Below are positions 10,876 through 19,177 of a stretch of DNA of 64,000 bases, one piece after another. The translations under genes and the position numbers were made by a program. The first letter of the stretch is position 1. Every line of letters begins with the position of its first letter. The notes beneath the pieces were generated by a model. The model searched no databases. It worked only from the letters and a program-made list of their open reading frames with translations, and was not told the DNA's origin. The DNA comes from Herbidospora cretacea (GTDB lineage Bacteria; Actinomycetota; Actinomycetes; Streptosporangiales; Streptosporangiaceae): NCBI RefSeq assembly GCF_001570605.1, contig NZ_BBXG01000012.1, forward strand, positions 124,001 through 188,000, in the 5' to 3' direction.

Positions 10876-11516
10876 TCCCAGAGCGGCTCGCCGGTCTCGA
10901 AGCCGACCGGCTCGCCCCACTGGTTGCGGTAGCTCACCTCGTGGACCGGGCGCCTGGGCGCCACGCCCCACCTGCCGGTGGGGTAGCCGAAGGTGACCGT
11001 ACAGGCCAGTTCCCAGCCCTTGCCCTCCGGGACGCCGAGGATCTTCATCGCCTCCGCGCCGTGGAACAGGCCCATGACCGTGGTGAGGGCGGTGCCGACG
11101 CCGTGGCCGCGCGCGGCGAGCTGGGCGTTCCAGACCGAGGGGAAGATCGAGCCGCCGCTGGGGTCGTTGCGGGTGAAGGCGAACAGCAGCAGCGGATACT
11201 CGGCGAAGTGGTCGGCCAGGTGCTGCGACGACTTCAGCACGCTGAGGGTCCGCTGGTCGCCGGTGGCCTCGGCGGTCTCGCGCCGCTCCTTGTAGTGGCC
11301 GGAGTAGAGGCGGCCGAGCGCGTCCTGGTAGAGGGGCGCGAGCCGGTCCTTGACCGACTGGTCGTCGACCAGCAGGAACCGCCAGCCCTGGGCGTTGCCG
11401 CCGCTGGGGGCGCGCACGGCGGCGTCCAGGATCTGACGCTGCACGTCGAGGGGGATGGGGTCGGGCTTGACCCGGCGCATCGCGCGGGTCGTGTAGAGGG
11501 CCTCCAGCAGGTCCAT
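10854..11516 (-). CDS. Nitroreductase-family FMN oxidoreductase
   Basis: 220-residue flavoprotein of the nitroreductase superfamily. The N-terminal FMN-phosphate motif is TTRAMRRVKPDPIP, followed by DAAVRAPSGGNAQGWRFLLV, a helical dimer region, and the C-terminal LGVPEGKGWELACTVTFGYP block, all in family order. It should use NAD(P)H and FMN to reduce an unknown small molecule. Its ATG shares one base with the stop of the upstream CoA-racemase-like gene (TGATG), so the two are translationally coupled and probably serve one pathway. Confidence 0.88.
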
Positions 11517-12622
11517 CAGGCCATGAGTCCTTTCGATCGAAGACTGGTCGCCGTCTCCTCGGACAGACCCCACGCGGTCAGGTCGTCGAGGCGGGTGGCG
11601 GGGGCGAGGTCGCCGGTCCCGGCGCCGAGCAGGCGGGGCGCGGGGGCCGCCTGGGGGATCCCGCCGATCTCGACGAAGGTGCCCCGCGCGGCGTTGTGGG
11701 GGTGGCCGGGGGCCTCGGCCAGGTCCAGGACGGGGGAGACGCAGGCGTCGGAACCGTCGAAGACGGCCTCCCACTCGGCGCGGGTCCGCGTGCGGAACGC
11801 CTCGGTGAGGCGGTCGCGGAGCGCGGGCCAGTCGTTCTGGTCGGGGGGATCGGCCAGCTCCAGTCCCCGGACCAGTTCCGCGTAGAACTGGGGTTCCAGG
11901 GCGCCGACCGCCATGAACTTCCCGTCCTTGGTCTCGTACGTGTCGTACATCGGCGCCCCGCCGTCGAGCAGGTTGGTCCCCCGGGGACCCCAGAAGCCCG
12001 ACCGGGTCAGCGAGTAGAACATGGAGAACAGCACGGCCGCCCCGTCGACCATGGCGGCGTCGACCACGCGGCCCCGGCCGGTCCGCTCGCGTTCGAGCAG
12101 GGCGAGCAGGATCCCGTACGCGAGCATCAGGCCCCCGCCCGCGAAGTCGGCCAGGAGGTTGATCGGCGGCGTCGGCCTCTCGCCGGCCCGGCCGAGCTGG
12201 GAGAGCACCCCGGAGATCGCGAGGTAGTCGATGTCGTGGCCGGCCCTGGGGGCCAGCGGGCCGTCCTGGCCCCAGCCGGTGAGGCGGCCGTAGACCAGGC
12301 GCTCGTTGACGGCGTGCAGGTCGGCGGGGCCGATGCCGAGGCGTTCGGCCACGCCGGGGCGGAAGACCTCGATCACCGCGTCGGCGTGGGCGGCCAGCTC
12401 GCGGAAGGCGGCCGCGCCCTCGGGCGACTTCAGGTCCAGGCCGATGGAGCGCTTGCCCCGGTCCATGACGTCCTTGCGTGGCTTGTCGGTCACCGCGGCG
12501 ACCCGGTCGACCCGCAGGACCTCGGCCCCGTGGTCGGCCAGCATCATCCCGGCGAACGGTCCCGGGGCGAGACCGGCCAGTTCCAGCACCTTGATCCCCG
12601 CCAGCGGGCCACGCGTTTCCAT
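11516..12622 (-). CDS. CaiB/BaiF family III CoA-transferase fold, alpha-methylacyl-CoA racemase type
   Basis: 368-residue protein of the family III CoA transferase fold. It begins GPLAGIKVLELAGLAPGPFAGMMLADHGAEVLRVDR. The catalytic pair of the racemase branch is visible: His in AGHDIDYLAISG and Asp in NLLADFAGGGLML, as in alpha-methylacyl-CoA racemases. The C-terminal third has the EWEAVFDGSDACVSPVLDL block. It likely epimerises the 2-methyl centre of branched acyl-CoAs before beta-oxidation, but relatives can transfer CoA. The ATG at 12622 is used; a GTG six nt earlier is possible. It is divergent from the hydroxyacid dehydrogenase and coupled to the nitroreductase. Confidence 0.88.
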   Translation of the reverse strand: METRGPLAGIKVLELAGLAPGPFAGMMLADHGAEVLRVDRVAAVTDKPRKDVMDRGKRSIGLDLKSPEGAAAFRELAAHADAVIEVFRPGVAERLGIGPADLHAVNERLVYGRLTGWGQDGPLAPRAGHDIDYLAISGVLSQLGRAGERPTPPINLLADFAGGGLMLAYGILLALLERERTGRGRVVDAAMVDGAAVLFSMFYSLTRSGFWGPRGTNLLDGGAPMYDTYETKDGKFMAVGALEPQFYAELVRGLELADPPDQNDWPALRDRLTEAFRTRTRAEWEAVFDGSDACVSPVLDLAEAPGHPHNAARGTFVEIGGIPQAAPAPRLLGAGTGDLAPATRLDDLTAWGLSEETATSLRSKGLMA

Positions 12623-12694
12623 GGTCACGGGCTCAGTAGAACAACATTCGGCAACGACTCGCAACCCGGTCGCAGCGTGTCGAACCAGGCATGG

Positions 12695-12700
12695 CAGTCT
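12695..12700 (+). promoter_or_regulatory. Candidate -10 box for a leaderless hydroxyacid dehydrogenase mRNA
   Basis: CAGTCT (A at -11 and T at -7) ends 6 nt before the ATG at 12707, placing the predicted start of transcription on the A of ATG. No Shine-Dalgarno sequence is present. Confidence 0.4.
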
Positions 12701-12706
12701 GAGCGC

Positions 12707-13690
12707 ATGACCGACTTAGGGCGTCCCTGGCGGTTGCTGGCCCTGCCGCCGTTGCCCGCCGACGCCGTGCGCGGGCTGCTGTCCGGTCTGGGCGACCGGA
12801 TCGATGTCGTCACCCCGCGGACCCGTGACCGGGCCGCCGTGCTCGACCTGCTGCCCGAGGCCGAGATCGTCGTCGGCGACTGGAGTTCCCAGCTCGTCCT
12901 CGACGCCGAGGCGGTGGCCCGCGCGCCGAGGCTGGCGTTCGTCCAGCAGCCCGCCGTCGGGGTCGACGGGCACGACCTCGGCGCGCTCGCCGACGCGGGG
13001 GTGCCGCTCGCCAACACGGCCGGGGTGAACGCCGTCGCGGTCGCCGAGTGGTGTGTCGCGGCGGCGTTCGCGCTGGTCCGGCGGCTCGTCCAGGGCGACG
13101 CCGAGGTGCGGGCGGGGAACTGGCCGCAGCTCACCCTCCAGCCGAGGGAGCTCTCGTCGTGCCGGATCGGGCTGGTGGGGTTCGGCCCGATAGGAGCGGC
13201 CTGCGCCCGGATGTTCACGGCGATGGGCTGCGAGGTGGCCTACTGGTCGCGCTCTCCCAAGAGGGAGACCTACGGCGCGGTCTACGAGGACCTCGACGAG
13301 CTCACCCGCACCAGCGACGTCGTGGTGATCGTCGTCGCGCTCACCGGCGAGACGCGGGGGATGTTCGACGCGGCCCGGCTGGCGACGATGAAGCCCGGCT
13401 CGTTCCTGGTGAACGCGGCCCGCGGCGGCGTCGTCGACGAGAAGGCCCTGCTGGAGGCGGAGAACCTCGCCGGGGCGGCGCTCGACGTGTTCGTCACCGA
13501 GCCGCTGCCGCCCGGCGACCCGCTCCGGTCGAGCGACCGGATCCTGCTGTCGCCGCACGCCGCCGGGGTGACCCCGCAGTCGACGACGCGGCTCATCCAG
13601 TGTGTGGTCGGGAACCTCGCGGCGGCCGTCGGCGGGGCGCCGGTGATCAACGTCGTGAACGGAGTAAACCCCGTGGTCAGACGTCGCTGA
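12707..13690 (+). CDS. D-isomer specific 2-hydroxyacid dehydrogenase
   Basis: 327-residue NAD(P)-dependent dehydrogenase that reduces 2-oxoacids or oxidises D-2-hydroxyacids. The Rossmann motif is IGLVGFGPIGAACARM near residues 155-170. The catalytic Arg is in LVNAARGGVVDE, the Glu in ALDVFVTEPLPPG and the His in ILLSPHAAGVT. The N-terminal substrate domain is about 100 residues, short but within the family range. The exact substrate cannot be read from sequence. ATG at 12707 has no ribosome-binding site but a well-placed -10 box, so the mRNA is probably leaderless. Divergent from the CoA racemase gene. Confidence 0.9.
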   Translation: MTDLGRPWRLLALPPLPADAVRGLLSGLGDRIDVVTPRTRDRAAVLDLLPEAEIVVGDWSSQLVLDAEAVARAPRLAFVQQPAVGVDGHDLGALADAGVPLANTAGVNAVAVAEWCVAAAFALVRRLVQGDAEVRAGNWPQLTLQPRELSSCRIGLVGFGPIGAACARMFTAMGCEVAYWSRSPKRETYGAVYEDLDELTRTSDVVVIVVALTGETRGMFDAARLATMKPGSFLVNAARGGVVDEKALLEAENLAGAALDVFVTEPLPPGDPLRSSDRILLSPHAAGVTPQSTTRLIQCVVGNLAAAVGGAPVINVVNGVNPVVRRR

Positions 13691-13804
13691 CCAGGTCCGG
13701 ACAGTTTTCCCGGGCTTAACGTGTCGAGTCTGGTATGCGGGGGTTTAGGGGGATATGGTGCGCTTGGGAAGATCTCTATCACGACTACACATGGGGGTGG
13801 CGTC

Positions 13805-15175
13805 ATGCCCGAGCGCATGACCAGTATGACCACCCATAGGAGAGCGGTCGAGCAGATTCGCGACTCCTACGCGGCGATTCCCGACGGCTCGGCCCCGCGC
13901 CTGGCCAAAGCCACCACGAATCTCTTCCGCTTCCGCGAACCGGCCAACGGCGCGAAGCTCTCGGCGCGCGACCTCGACCAGGTCATCGCCGTCGACCCGG
14001 AGACGATGACCGCCGAAGTCCAGGGCATGACGACGTACGAGGACCTCGTCGACGCCACCCTGCCGCACGGTCTGATGCCCTTCGTGGTGCCGCAGCTCAA
14101 GACGATCACGCTGGGGGGCGCGGTCACCGGGCTCGGCATCGAGTCGACGAGCTTCAAGGACGGCCTGCCCCACGAGTCGGTGGAGGAGCTGGAGATCCTG
14201 ACCGGCGACGGGCGCATCCTCGTCGCCCGCGCCGACAACGAGTACGCCGACCTCTTCAATGCCTTCCCGAACTCCTACGGAACCCTCGGCTACGCCCTGC
14301 GCATCAAGATCAAACTGGCGCCGGTCAAGCCCTACGTCAAACTGACGCACCTGCGCTTCTCCGACGCCGCCAAGTGCATGCTGGCCATGCAGGAGATCTG
14401 CGAGCGCCGGGAGCACGAGGGGGAGAAGGTCGACTTCGTCGACGGCACCTACCACTCGCCCGACGAGATGTACGTCACCGTCGGCACCTTCGCCGACCGG
14501 GCGCCCTACGCGTCCGACTACACCGGCATGCGCATCTACTGGCAGTCGATGCGCAGCCGCAGCCGCGACTGGCTCTCCATCCGCGACTACCTCTGGCGCT
14601 GGGACACCGACTGGTTCTGGTGCTCCCGCGCGTTCGGCGTCCAGCAGCCGCTGGTACGTTCCCTGATGCCGAAACGCTGGATGCGCTCCGACGTGTACCG
14701 CAAGCTCGTCGGGCTCGACCAGCGTTACGGGCTCACCGCCCGCGTCGACCGCTGGCGGGGCAACCCCCCGCAGGAGTCGGTGATCCAGGACATCGAGGTG
14801 CCCATCGATCGGGGCGCCGAGTTCCTGGACTTCTATGTCAACCACGTCGGGATGACCCCCGTGTGGATGTGCCCGCTCAGGGCGACACGCGACTGGTCGC
14901 TCTATCCACTGGAGACCGGTCGGCTCTATGTGAACTTCGGATTCTGGGGCATGGTGCCTCTCCCCCGGGGACAGCAGGACGGCTACTACAACCGCGCGAT
15001 CGAGCAGGCCGTCCACCAGCTCGAAGGACACAAATCCCTCTACTCGTCGTCCTACTACGAGCGCGACGAGTTCTGGGCGTTCTACAACGGGGAGGCCTAC
15101 TGGCCGGTCAAGCGGTCGTACGACCCCGGAGGTCGGCTGCTTGACCTGTATGAGAAGTGTGTACGGGGAAGGTGA
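13805..15175 (+). CDS. tmsA: FAD-binding oxidoreductase, TmsA/BfaA-like (10-methyl fatty acid synthesis)
   Basis: 456-residue flavoprotein with an N-terminal FAD_binding_4 domain (VIAVDPETMTAEVQGMTTYEDLV, then ITLGGAVTGLGIES) and a C-terminal region rich in aromatic residues, resembling sterol delta-24 reductase. It sits 7 nt upstream of a CFA-type methyltransferase. In mycobacteria this gene pair (bfaA/bfaB, also named tmsA/tmsB) makes 10-methylstearic acid: the methyltransferase adds a methylene to oleate and the flavoprotein reduces it. The same role is inferred here from domain content and pairing. ATG at 13805 has GGGGGTGG upstream; ATGs at 13817 and 13826 are alternatives. Confidence 0.8.
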   Translation: MPERMTSMTTHRRAVEQIRDSYAAIPDGSAPRLAKATTNLFRFREPANGAKLSARDLDQVIAVDPETMTAEVQGMTTYEDLVDATLPHGLMPFVVPQLKTITLGGAVTGLGIESTSFKDGLPHESVEELEILTGDGRILVARADNEYADLFNAFPNSYGTLGYALRIKIKLAPVKPYVKLTHLRFSDAAKCMLAMQEICERREHEGEKVDFVDGTYHSPDEMYVTVGTFADRAPYASDYTGMRIYWQSMRSRSRDWLSIRDYLWRWDTDWFWCSRAFGVQQPLVRSLMPKRWMRSDVYRKLVGLDQRYGLTARVDRWRGNPPQESVIQDIEVPIDRGAEFLDFYVNHVGMTPVWMCPLRATRDWSLYPLETGRLYVNFGFWGMVPLPRGQQDGYYNRAIEQAVHQLEGHKSLYSSSYYERDEFWAFYNGEAYWPVKRSYDPGGRLLDLYEKCVRGR

Positions 15176-15182
15176 TGCACGC

Positions 15183-16442
15183 ATGACACTCGCCGAGATC
15201 TTCGAAAAGGTCGTCGGCACGGGAGCCGGCATCGAGTTCCACGCCTACGACGGGAGCAAGGCCGGTCCGTCGATGGCCGACATCCGGCTTGAGGTCAAGT
15301 CGCCCGTCGCGGTGGCCTACCTCGCGCAGGCCCCCGGCGAGATGGGCCTCGCCAGGGCATACGTCTCCGGGCACCTCGACGTGCACGGCGACATGTATGA
15401 CCTGCTCGACCGGATGTGGTCGATAACGCTCCACGACCTGCCGCTGACGGAGAAGCTCGCCGCCATCCGGGCCCTCGGGCCCAAGCCGCTGCTCATGCGG
15501 GTGCCGCTGCCCCCGCAGGAGGTCCGGCAGTCGGCGATGGCGCGGCTCGGCAGCCGCCACGCCAAACAGCGCGACGCCGAGGCGATCCACCACCACTACG
15601 ACGTGTCCAACCGCTTCTACGAGTGGGTGCTGGGCCCCTCGATGGCGTACACCTGCGCGGTCTACCCCGAGCAGGACAGCACGCTGGAAGAGGCCCAGTT
15701 CGCCAAGTTCGACCTGGTCGCCAAGAAGCTCGACCTGAAGCCCGGCATGCGGCTGCTCGACGTGGGCTGCGGCTGGGGCAGCATGGTCCGCCACGCGGCC
15801 AAGGAGTACGGAGTGAAGGCGCTCGGCGTCACGCTGTCCAAGCAGCAGGCCGAATGGGCGCAGAAGGCCATCGCGGAAGAAGGCCTCGGAGACCTCGCTG
15901 AAGTGCGATTCTCCGACTACCGCGACGTCACAGAAGGCGACTTCGACGTGGTGAGCTCCATCGGCCTGACGGAGCACATCGGCGCCAACCAGCTGAAGAG
16001 CTACTTCACTTTCCTGTACGACAAACTCAAGCCGGGCGGCCGGCTGCTCAACCACTGCATCACCCGGCCCTCCTCCAAAGACCGCACCATCAACAAGACC
16101 GGCTTCATCAACCGCTACGTGTTCCCCGACGGGGAGCTCGAATCGGCCGGCACGCTGATCCGCGAGATGGAGGACGTCGGCTACGAGGTCCGCCACGAGG
16201 AGAACCTGCGCGAGCACTACGCGCTGACCCTCCGCGACTGGTGCAGGAACCTCGACGCCCACTGGGACGAGGCCGTGGCCGAGGTCGGCCAGGGCACCGC
16301 CCGCGTGTGGCGTCTCTACATGGCCGGCTGCATCGTCGGCTTCGAACGCAACAAGGTCCAGCTCCACCAGGTCCTCGGCGTCAAGCTGGGCAAGGAGCAG
16401 AGGTCCGGCGTCCCGCTGCGGCCCTCGCGCGACTGGCCCTGA
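15183..16442 (+). CDS. tmsB: SAM-dependent fatty acid methyltransferase, TmsB/BfaB-like (CFA synthase family)
   Basis: 419-residue enzyme of the cyclopropane-fatty-acyl-phospholipid synthase family. Residues about 1-110 are the lipid-binding N-terminal part. The methyltransferase domain starts at HHHYDVSNRFYEWVLGPSMAYTCA, the family signature, followed by the SAM motif LLDVGCGWGSMV and EHIGANQL. It should methylate the double bond of an unsaturated acyl chain in a membrane phospholipid. With the upstream flavoprotein the product is predicted to be a 10-methyl fatty acid, a lipid class typical of Streptosporangiales. ATG at 15183 lies 7 nt after the tmsA stop. A strong hairpin follows. Confidence 0.85.
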   Translation: MTLAEIFEKVVGTGAGIEFHAYDGSKAGPSMADIRLEVKSPVAVAYLAQAPGEMGLARAYVSGHLDVHGDMYDLLDRMWSITLHDLPLTEKLAAIRALGPKPLLMRVPLPPQEVRQSAMARLGSRHAKQRDAEAIHHHYDVSNRFYEWVLGPSMAYTCAVYPEQDSTLEEAQFAKFDLVAKKLDLKPGMRLLDVGCGWGSMVRHAAKEYGVKALGVTLSKQQAEWAQKAIAEEGLGDLAEVRFSDYRDVTEGDFDVVSSIGLTEHIGANQLKSYFTFLYDKLKPGGRLLNHCITRPSSKDRTINKTGFINRYVFPDGELESAGTLIREMEDVGYEVRHEENLREHYALTLRDWCRNLDAHWDEAVAEVGQGTARVWRLYMAGCIVGFERNKVQLHQVLGVKLGKEQRSGVPLRPSRDWP

Positions 16443-16456
16443 CCGTCTCGCACGAG

Positions 16457-16486
16457 AAAGGGACCCCGGGTGACCGGGGTCCCTTT
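16457..16486. terminator. Bidirectional terminator between tmsB and the sugar dehydrogenase gene
   Basis: Perfect 13-bp arms AAAGGGACCCCGG (16457-16469) and CCGGGGTCCCTTT (16474-16486) with a GTGA loop. The A/T ends of the stem give a short U-tract on either strand, so it can stop both convergent transcripts. Confidence 0.9.
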
Positions 16487-16497
16487 CTGTTGTCCGG

Positions 16498-19047
16498 TTA
16501 CGAGTTCAGGCTCACCTTGACGATGCGGTCGGAGCCGTCGGGCTGGCCGCCGTTGTCGTCGGCGTTGCTGGTGGTGACCCAGATCGCCTGCTCGTCGGGC
16601 ACCTTCTCGACCGCGCGCAGGCGGCCGTAGGCGCCGGAGTAGTAGGCGACCGGGTCGCCCGCCTCGGTGCCGGTGAGGGGGATCGCGTAGAGCCGCTTGC
16701 CGCGCAGCGCCGCCATGTAGACGACGTCGTCGACGATCGCGATGCCGCTCGGGGACGCGTCGGCGGTCGGCCAGGTCTTCTTCGGGTTGGTCATGCCGGC
16801 CTCGTCACACGGGCCCTCGCACTTCGGCCAGCCGTAGTTCCTGCCCGGCTCGATCAGGTTGAGCTCGTCGGTCGTGCTCGCGCCCAGCTCGGCCGACCAG
16901 AGGCGGCCCGCGGAGTCCCAGGCGAGACCCTGCGCGTTGCGGTGGCCGAGGGAGTAGACCCGCGAGCCGTCCGGGTTGCCCGGGGCCGCCTCGCCGGTCT
17001 TGGTGATCCGCAGGATCTTGCCGTTCAGCGATTCCGGGTCCTGCGACAGGCTGGTCTCCTGCGCGTCCCCGGTGGAGACGTAGAGGAAGCCGTCGGGGCC
17101 GAACTTCAGCCGGCCGCCGTTGTGGAAGGTGCTCTTCCTGATCCCGGTCAGGATCGGGGTGTACCCCGACAGGGTGGTGCCGTCGTAGGTCATCTTCGCG
17201 ACGCGGTTGCCGTCCGACGAGGAGTGCATGAAGAACACGTCCTGGTCGGAGGTCCCGTTCCAGCCGGGGGAGAAGGCCGCGCCCATCAGGCCGCCCTCAC
17301 CACCGGTGCCCGTCGACTCCGGCACGGCCCCCGCCTCGGTCTTCGCGCCGTCCTTGGCGACGCGGAACACCTTGAAGCTGTCCCGCTCGGTGACCAGCGC
17401 GAAGTCACCGGCCGGCGACCACGTCACGTCCCACGGGACGGTCCACTGCTCCGAGATCACGGCCGGCGCACCGGGCACCCCGGGCACCCCGGGCGTGGTG
17501 GGAGTGGGAGTCGGACTGGGCTCCGGAGTGGGCTCGACGGTCGGCGTCGGGTCGACGGTCGGCGTCGGGTCCACAGTCGGGTCCACGGTCGGGTCCACAG
17601 TCGGCGTCGGGTCGAGGGTTGGCGTCGGGTCTACGGTCGGGTCCACGGTGGGTTCGACCGTCGGGGTCGCCGGAGGGGTCTCGACCGGCGGGGTGCAGGT
17701 CGGGGTCGGCGTGGGAACCGGGTCGGTCGGCGTCCCGGAGACGGTCGGCGTCGCGCTCGGGGTCTCGCTGGGGGTCGCGGTCGGCGTGGGGACGGGGGTC
17801 GGCCTCGCCGTGGGGGTGACCGTGACCGTCACGGTCACCACCGGCTCCGGTTCGGTGGACTCCGCCGGGATGACCGGGCACGGGGTCGTCGGCGGGGTCG
17901 TCGGCGGGGTCGTCGGCGGCGACGGCGTGCAGGTCGGCGTCGGTTCGGGGGTGTCCGTCAGGGTGGGCGACGGCTCCGGGGTGCCGGGACCGCTGGTCGG
18001 CGTCGGGAGCGGAGTGCCCGACGGGTCGGCCGTGACGGTCGGCGTGGGAGCGGGCGTCTCCGGGGAGCCCGGGGGCGTCGGCTGCGGGGTCGTGTCCTCA
18101 GGGAAGCCGGGCACCGAGTCGGCGAGCGGGATGGGCTCCAGGTCACAGGGCGGCGGCGGTGAGCAGGTCACGGTCGGCGTGGGCTCGGGGACCGGCGGGA
18201 CGCTCTCGCTCGGCGTCGGCAGCGGGCCGGTGGTGGCCTCGGTCTGCGTCCGCGCGGCCACGTCCGCAAGGGGCGTCTCCGAAGGGGTGACCGTCTCCGA
18301 CGGGGTCACCGGCGGGGTCACCGGCGGGGTCGGTCCGGGGGTCCACGTCGGGCACGGTTCCGGGACGACGCAGCCGACGTCCGGCGGGGTGAGCTCCGGC
18401 GGGTCGGGCGGGGTCTCGCCGGGCGGCATCGGGCTGACGCAGGGCACCGGCGTGGGCTCCTGCGTGGGCTCCTGCGTGGGTTCCCCGGTCGGTTCCAGGG
18501 TCGGTTCCGCGCTCACGGACGGGCTCGGGGCCGGCGTCCGGGGCGGGGTGGTGACCGGGAACAGCGTGATGCTGTCGAGATGGGGGTTGCCCCGCCGCGT
18601 GGTGGCCACGACCTTGACGGTGGACTCGCCCTCGGGCAGGTCGGCCTCGACGGCGACGCTGCGCCAGTAACGGGAGGCCCGGAAGCGCACGTCCTCGGCG
18701 ACGACCTCGTCGTTGACGAGCACGTCGGCCTGGAGGGTGCGGCTGGTCACATAGCGGATGTGGATCCGGTTGGGGCCGGCGCCAAGAGGGGTGACCGTCC
18801 ACTCGACGAAGTTGCCGCGCCGGTCGGCGCCGTTGACGTAACCGCGCCCGGTGTATCCCCAGAAGCGCTTCTGGACCACGCCTCGCGATATGGCGGCCGT
18901 CTCGGCCTCGTACCGGATTCCCTTCACATATGGTGTCGTGCGTCTGTCTGGTGTGGTCGTGCTGGCCGTGGACACGGGCACCATCACTGATCCAGTGATG
19001 AGTGCTCCGGTCACGAGCAGCAATAACGAACCGGTGAGCGCGCGCAT
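16498..19047 (-). CDS. Secreted PQQ-dependent sugar dehydrogenase with N-terminal CBM-like domain and long Pro/Thr linker
   Basis: 849-residue exported protein. Residues 1-29 are a signal peptide. Residues about 43-163 form a CBM6/CBM35-like beta-sandwich (IRYEAETA, GNFVEWTV, HLDSITLFPV). Residues about 165-535 are a very long Pro/Thr/Ser/Val linker with short repeats of the VDPTPTVDPT kind. Residues about 540-849 are a soluble glucose/sorbosone dehydrogenase (GSDH) propeller: WSPAGDFALVTERD, GGEGGLMGAAFSP, FHNGGRLKFGPDGFLYVSTGD, GHRNAQGLAWD, GRNYGWPKCEG, in family order. It should oxidise sugars outside the cell using PQQ. ATG at 19047 has GGGGAGA upstream. A carbohydrate-anchored role is inference. 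Confidence 0.87.
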   Translation of the reverse strand: MRALTGSLLLLVTGALITGSVMVPVSTASTTTPDRRTTPYVKGIRYEAETAAISRGVVQKRFWGYTGRGYVNGADRRGNFVEWTVTPLGAGPNRIHIRYVTSRTLQADVLVNDEVVAEDVRFRASRYWRSVAVEADLPEGESTVKVVATTRRGNPHLDSITLFPVTTPPRTPAPSPSVSAEPTLEPTGEPTQEPTQEPTPVPCVSPMPPGETPPDPPELTPPDVGCVVPEPCPTWTPGPTPPVTPPVTPSETVTPSETPLADVAARTQTEATTGPLPTPSESVPPVPEPTPTVTCSPPPPCDLEPIPLADSVPGFPEDTTPQPTPPGSPETPAPTPTVTADPSGTPLPTPTSGPGTPEPSPTLTDTPEPTPTCTPSPPTTPPTTPPTTPCPVIPAESTEPEPVVTVTVTVTPTARPTPVPTPTATPSETPSATPTVSGTPTDPVPTPTPTCTPPVETPPATPTVEPTVDPTVDPTPTLDPTPTVDPTVDPTVDPTPTVDPTPTVEPTPEPSPTPTPTTPGVPGVPGAPAVISEQWTVPWDVTWSPAGDFALVTERDSFKVFRVAKDGAKTEAGAVPESTGTGGEGGLMGAAFSPGWNGTSDQDVFFMHSSSDGNRVAKMTYDGTTLSGYTPILTGIRKSTFHNGGRLKFGPDGFLYVSTGDAQETSLSQDPESLNGKILRITKTGEAAPGNPDGSRVYSLGHRNAQGLAWDSAGRLWSAELGASTTDELNLIEPGRNYGWPKCEGPCDEAGMTNPKKTWPTADASPSGIAIVDDVVYMAALRGKRLYAIPLTGTEAGDPVAYYSGAYGRLRAVEKVPDEQAIWVTTSNADDNGGQPDGSDRIVKVSLNS

Positions 19048-19139
19048 GGAGTTGTCTCCCCGACATCGACTACGGCGGCACTCGCGCCTCCCTACCCGCT
19101 TCCCCACCCCGGAATCATCCAAAATCCGGCAATAAAAGA

Positions 19140-19164
19140 CCGCGCCGGGACGGAACCGGCGCGG
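19140..19164 (-). terminator. Rho-independent terminator of the acyl-CoA ligase gene
   Basis: Nine-bp arms CCGCGCCGG and CCGGCGCGG with a 7-nt loop. On the minus strand the stem is followed by TCTTTTATT, a real U-tract. It lies 14 nt past the stop. Confidence 0.85.
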
Positions 19165-19177
19165 CCCCGACCGCGTC

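Noticed and set aside
17480-18560. Repetitive DNA in the sugar dehydrogenase gene as a non-coding repeat array
   Set aside because: It is in frame throughout and codes a Pro/Thr linker between two folded domains.
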